Source of the DNA: Daucus carota subsp. sativus
Lineage: Eukaryota; Streptophyta; Magnoliopsida; Apiales; Apiaceae
Length of the DNA: 64,000 nucleotides
Reading direction: 5' to 3'
Assembly: GCF_001625215.2 (NCBI RefSeq)
Contig: NC_030386.2
Location: 19,004,545 to 19,068,544, forward strand
Of the stretch, positions 59,596-64,000 are shown piece after piece; the first letter of the stretch is position 1, and the number at the start of each line of letters is the position of its first letter. The notes under the pieces are model-generated. The model searched no databases. It saw nothing but the letters and a program-made list of their open reading frames with translations, and had not been told where the DNA came from. A program made the position numbers and the translations under genes.

Positions 59596-60155
59596 ATTAT
59601 TAAGTTCCAACCGTTGATTTTCTTAACTATTCTTATATGGAATTGCTTATTGTAGTTATGCATATAAAGTAGAATAGATAATATTTACTAACAAGAGCAT
59701 TTCTTTTTTAAGGCGTTAATAATCAATAATAATTCTTGATCATAATTTTATATACATCTACCAACTATACTATAAGAGTCTTGATTCACAAAATATGTCT
59801 AGTTATATAAAAAGTCTTTGCAATTATCAGATGTGTAGAGCGGAAGTTAGAGGTGTTTACTTAGAAAAAGCCAAAAAAACAAGTGTGGAAGAGTGAAATT
59901 TGAAACGTATCAGAAAATATTTGCAAAATAGAGAGGTTGGTTGGTAGGTAATCGCTGATGTTGGAATTTAAACACTCATGATACATATAGATTAATATAT
60001 AATATATTATAAATACTTATGTGAGTGGACTTTTAAATTTGAAAAATTTAGAATTCTTTTATCTATTAATATAAAAACAATTTTATTATACTAATCTGGT
60101 GCTTTACAATGGTTCTACATACTTGAAACTTCTATACCAAAGAATATGAACAATT

Positions 60156-61730
60156 TTCTATTGAACAAAAATGGATATCTAGACATAATGATAAAATTTG
60201 ACAATTACCAATGTTAACGCATCAAATCTATTTTAGATTGCAATCTAACATTCTTAAAACTAAAATATCATAAATCTAGTATAAAATTCATCAATGTTAT
60301 CTTATATAGGTGATAATGCAATACATATAAATTTTAATCATGTTTCTCAGATATTATCATTCTTATATAAGTCTTATTAACATAATAATTCGTGTAAATA
60401 TTGATGATCAATTAAATACTTCTCTCTATATATTAAAGTTGTTATAAAGTTTTTGTAAGCATGTTGCTCGTGATATACAAAAGATAACACATAAACTCAA
60501 AATACGGAAAGAGAAATGATGTTGTTCATGAGCTGTGAAACATAAAATACTGAAGATCAAGGTATATGAACCCAAAATAAGAAAAACCAAATATATGAAC
60601 CCAAAATAAGGAAAGAATAACAAGGTACTCATTACACACTGCACCAAATATCATAAACTAAGGGGCCTATATATATAGAACCAAAACAAAGAAAGATGTT
60701 AAAAATGAGATAGAAATTTTGCATTTAATTTGCTTAATAAAAATAAATTTCTCTTATATTTAGACATAATGATAAAATTTGATAATTAACAATGTTAACA
60801 CATCTGGTCTATTCTAGATTGCAATCAAAATTTTTAAAACTAAAATATCATAAATCTAGTACTGTAAAACTCGTCAATGTAATCTTACATAGATGACAAT
60901 GCAATATATACATATGAATTGAAATTATGTTCCTCATATTTCTTGTTATTAATTTTATATAAGTCTTAGTAACATTATAATTCATGTAAATATTGATGAT
61001 TAATTAAATACTTCTCTCTATACATTAAAGTTGTTATGAAGTTCTTGTAAGCATGTTGCTCATGATATACAACGACCAATATATAAAAATCCAAAAAAAA
61101 AAAAAGAATAATGATGTTGTTCATGAGCTGTAAAACATAAAATACTGAAGACCAAGATATATAAACCTAAAATAAGGAAAGAAAAAGCTAGGTACTCATG
61201 TCACAATGCACCAAATATTATCATGAACTAAGGGGCCTACATATATATATATATATAGCCAAAACAAAGAAAGATATTAAAAATGAGATAGAAGTTTTGC
61301 ATTTAATTTGCTTGATGAAAACAATTTTCTGTTGTACAAAATTAATGGACGTTTAGACATAATGAAAAAATTTGATAATTAACTAGGTTTACAAATCTTA
61401 TTTATTATAGATTGCAATTAAAAATTTTAAAACTATAATATCATAAATCTAGTACTACAAAACTAGTCAATGTAATCTGGTGACAATGCGATACATATGA
61501 ATGAAATTATATGAAAAAAGTAATGTTAATGTTCATAAACGGTAACACACAAAATACTAATTAAAGAACAGGATATATGAAACAAAAATAAGAAAAAGTG
61601 AACAAGATAGCCATTTCACAATGCACCAAATATCATCAGCCAAGGGGCCTACATATATAGAGCCAAAACAAAGAAAGATGTTAAAAAGGAGATAGCAGTT
61701 TTGCATTTAATTTGCTCAATAAAATTTAAA
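60156..61730. repeat. Three tandem ~0.4-0.6 kb units downstream of NHL copy 2
   Basis: Units run about 60156-60755, 60756-61330 and 61331-61730. Each has TAGACATAATGA.AAAATTTG near its start, TAAAATATCATAAATCTAGTA, a GTTCATGAGCTGT.AAACA-type block (degenerate in unit 3), GCACCAAATAT, AGGGGCCTA.ATATATA, AACAAAGAAAGAT and GATAGNANTTTTGCATTTAA near its end. The third unit lacks about 160 bp of its middle. Non-coding. Confidence 0.8.
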
Positions 61731-61779
61731 ACTTGTGATTAATAGCACCGAGCCAACAGAATTGATAGATGCAGATTGA

Positions 61780-62448
61780 TCAAACATCAACATGGCAACC
61801 ATGATGATCTTGATCTCGATCATGACTAATTCCAAGCAAAGGAACTTGACCAACAATCCCTTTCTTCAAACCAAGCAGCATATCACAAGCCACATAGAGA
61901 TCATAGTATGAAGTCTTGATGGGACCCACCTTCCACTTCACCCTCCCCTGCAACACAAGGCGGAGCTGAACCAGTCCATACCCTTCCATATCCATGACAA
62001 TCCCATTGGCCACCTCTAACGACACCGGCACGGCCACTCCCCCGAGCACCGGAGAAAACGACACCGTACTGTCCTTGTACTGATGCAGCGGCGGCAGAAT
62101 CATCTGGGGAGTAATCATCTGGCTCTTGTAAGACACGAAAGCATTGAGGCGATCGTAGTAGACCGAAACCCTGTCGTTAGGGTTTCTAGCCACAATTGTG
62201 AACTGCAGGGTGGTGGAAATGAAAGGGGGAGAAGTTGTGTTGAGATCGAAGACCGCCGCGTTCACCAGGCTGAATTTCGGCTTGTGGGGATTGTAGACTA
62301 ACCAGAGTACAAGAGCTGTAACCGCTATCAAAACAAGGAAGATCAGTATAAATTGTGATACTGAACGCCATGTTTTTCCAGCATTTCCTTTGCTGCCTTT
62401 CAATTTCCCTTTGCTAGGCCCCACACTAGGATCTTCTGCCATAGCCAT
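61780..62448 (-). CDS. NDR1/HIN1-like (NHL) LEA_2 membrane protein, copy 2
   Basis: A single-exon 222-codon gene; the start may be Met1 (62448) or Met3. A short basic cytosolic tail (GKLKGSKGNAGK) is followed by one membrane helix (FILIFLVLIAVTALVLWLVY, about residues 33-52). The LEA_2 domain then carries KPKFSLVNAAVFDLN, ARNPNDRVSVYYDRLNAFVS, the YGLVQLRLVLQGRVKWK block, LYVACDMLLGLKKGIVGQVP, and ends CHVDV. It is a close paralogue of copy 1 on the same strand, so a local tandem duplication. The frame is intact. Confidence 0.92.
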   Translation of the reverse strand: MAMAEDPSVGPSKGKLKGSKGNAGKTWRSVSQFILIFLVLIAVTALVLWLVYNPHKPKFSLVNAAVFDLNTTSPPFISTTLQFTIVARNPNDRVSVYYDRLNAFVSYKSQMITPQMILPPLHQYKDSTVSFSPVLGGVAVPVSLEVANGIVMDMEGYGLVQLRLVLQGRVKWKVGPIKTSYYDLYVACDMLLGLKKGIVGQVPLLGISHDRDQDHHGCHVDV

Positions 62449-63242
62449 AGCCTCCTGTTTATATTAATCACACAGAACTAGATGAACTGGTGATATTTAT
62501 TCAATTTTGTTTGGCTTGCCAGCTTGCCTTTGTGTTATATAGATAAGAAAAGAACATAACATAGTCAGGTTGGTGATGTAACTGCCAGCATAAGTAATGA
62601 CAAGTGTACACATTAGATGAATAATAATATATATCCGGACACGTGTAACATACACAAAAAACTATTTATGTTTCTTTTTTGAGTTCTTCCTATTTCATCG
62701 TATCAATTTATGTCTAGCCTCTCCTTTTCATTTTTCATATTTTTTCTTATAAACGTATAACTTGTACAAATCTTTCCATTTTTCAAGTCGATCCGATCCA
62801 TTCGTTCGTAAAGCTATTTACTCTCTTTCTATACTGCCCCTTCCACCTGTAAAATGTCTTTGAATTTGAGAACACTATATATTGGAATATTTTAAATTTC
62901 TTTAAATTTGAAAGGTAAAAAAGATAGATTTTAACTTGTTAACTAATCATCAAATAAATCTTTGCCAATAAAACAATTACACTTGATGTCCTTAATAATA
63001 ATAATATTTAATTTAAACTTTGTTTTAATTTAAACATATTTTTACGTCAAATTTAATATATAAATAGAAAGATAATTTAATCAAAAATAATATATCCATA
63101 TAGAGTACTGTTACTCAAATACAAACCAAATTAGCCTACAACTGAAAATCAGTTCCTTCACTAATTTTTAATCACAATTTTTAACTACATAAGTCATCGG
63201 TTTGTACATCACAAATCACTATTTACAATATAACATACCTCT

Positions 63243-63302
<60 letters not shown>

Positions 63303-63470
63303 AACAAACACACACACACATATAGGTGTTTGTTCAAATACAAACCTTTTTTTTTTTTTGTAAAAACTACAAACTTATATCCACCATTGATTATTATTTA
63401 CCAACTTTTAATCTGGGCCACTCATTTACTTGATACAAGAAAAAAGAAAAAGACAGAGATTTTTTGTTGA
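62449..63470. other. Upstream region of NHL copy 2; (TA)n microsatellite and hairpin
   Basis: AT-rich; (TA)~26 at about 63247-63299. Directly after it lies an inverted pair, ATTTGAACAAACAC (63298-63311) and GTGTTTGTTCAAAT (63326-63339), able to form a 14-bp hairpin around a CA run. No gene. Confidence 0.6.
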
Positions 63471-64000
63471 TCCCGGTCATTAAGTCATATGCTTTCTCTC
63501 CCTAAGAACAACTTCTCTCTCTAGAAACTGTTTCTCTGAAATCTCTCCTCTCTCAGTGCTCGGTAATCTCTCTTGTCTCTCTCGGTGCTCTCTCTCGTCT
63601 CTCTCGGTGCTCTCTCTCGTCTCTCTTGGTGCTCTATCAGTGCTCTTTTTCGTGTTTACATCTTCATCATCTGTCGCAATCCGAATCAAAATCAGTTTTG
63701 GAGCTGCTGAGTTTATAAATTGTATACGATGATTACAAAAGATCTCATCAAAATCAGTGATAATCAAGGTGCTTACTTTACTTTTATTGTTCGATTAACT
63801 ATGTAGATATGGAGATGATGATGTACTAGGTGTTTTTGTTTGAAAGTTGTAGTTTTGGAGGTGCTGAGTTTATAAATTAGCATACGTATGAATGACTAAT
63901 GCTCTTTTAATGATATATGATGTTAACTAGTAAATCAGATGAGTTTAAGTAGTAAATTAGGTATTCGGTGATAATTTCATGTTTATGTTTTGGTTAGTTA
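63471..64000 (+). promoter_or_regulatory. CT-rich minisatellite, possible leader of a gene beyond the window
   Basis: About 63574-63648 holds three near copies of a ~22-bp unit (CTCTCGGTGCTCTCTCTCGT) in a longer CT-rich tract, as in some plant 5' leaders. A donor-like ATCAAG|GTGCTT follows near 63770. No coding sequence can be confirmed. Confidence 0.3.

Noticed and set aside
63480..63767. Arg/Glu-repeat protein on the minus strand
   Set aside because: Translation of a CT-rich minisatellite; no conserved domain.

Overview
The window is nuclear DNA from a flowering plant, most likely a eudicot. Evidence: a 13-exon and a 15-to-16-exon gene with AT-rich GT-AG introns, plant-only families (ZF-HD homeodomain, ROOT UVB SENSITIVE, NDR1/HIN1-like), and dense plant-type mobile elements (copia and gypsy LTR elements, PIF/Harbinger, hAT, Stowaway and Tourist MITEs, a LINE tail). 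The species cannot be read from the sequence. No prokaryotic features, CRISPR, rRNA or convincing tRNA were seen.

Layout: 1-1311 is the 3' part of an F-box gene. 1.9-8.8 kb is a transposon cluster: a Tourist-like MITE dimer, a Stowaway MITE, a GGTTCGG-rich hAT-type element and a complete PIF/Harbinger element whose transposase can be spliced into an intact DDE protein. 8.8-13.4 kb has a leader-like GA tract and a few exon-like pieces of an unrecognised gene. 11.3-15.7 kb holds large foldback elements, ending in a near-perfect 0.7-kb palindrome. 15.8-18.7 kb is a tandem-repeat field broken by at least three inserted elements. 19.7-22.9 kb has a LINE tail and coding-like scraps on the minus strand. 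22.9-24.5 kb is another foldback copy, split by an hAT-type element. 25.3-26.9 kb is a decayed copy of the first F-box gene that lacks its F-box.

29.3-46.5 kb is the gene-rich core. It holds an intronless ZF-HD transcription factor (+), RUS6 (DUF647; -, 13 exons, 502 aa reconstructed) and mitochondrial CLPX (+, about 616 aa reconstructed). RUS6 and CLPX are head to head across 1.3 kb that contains one MITE. At 47.2-53.0 kb a young Ty1/copia element with unusual TA...TA termini sits inside an older Ty3/gypsy remnant. 53.6-59.6 kb has several more MITEs. At 56.0-56.8 and 61.8-62.4 kb lie two paralogous membrane-anchored LEA_2/NHL genes on the minus strand; the second is followed (3' side) by three tandem repeat units that resemble NHL 3' flanking sequence. 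The last 1.5 kb has TA and CT-rich repeats and possibly the leader of a gene beyond the window.

The host genes are independent housekeeping or regulatory genes and form no pathway. I found no undescribed defence or biosynthetic system. The notable observations are a Phe at the CLPX pore-loop Tyr position, a probable 11-nt microexon in CLPX, the RUS6-CLPX arrangement, and insertion histories that can be read from target-site duplications and empty sites inside the window.
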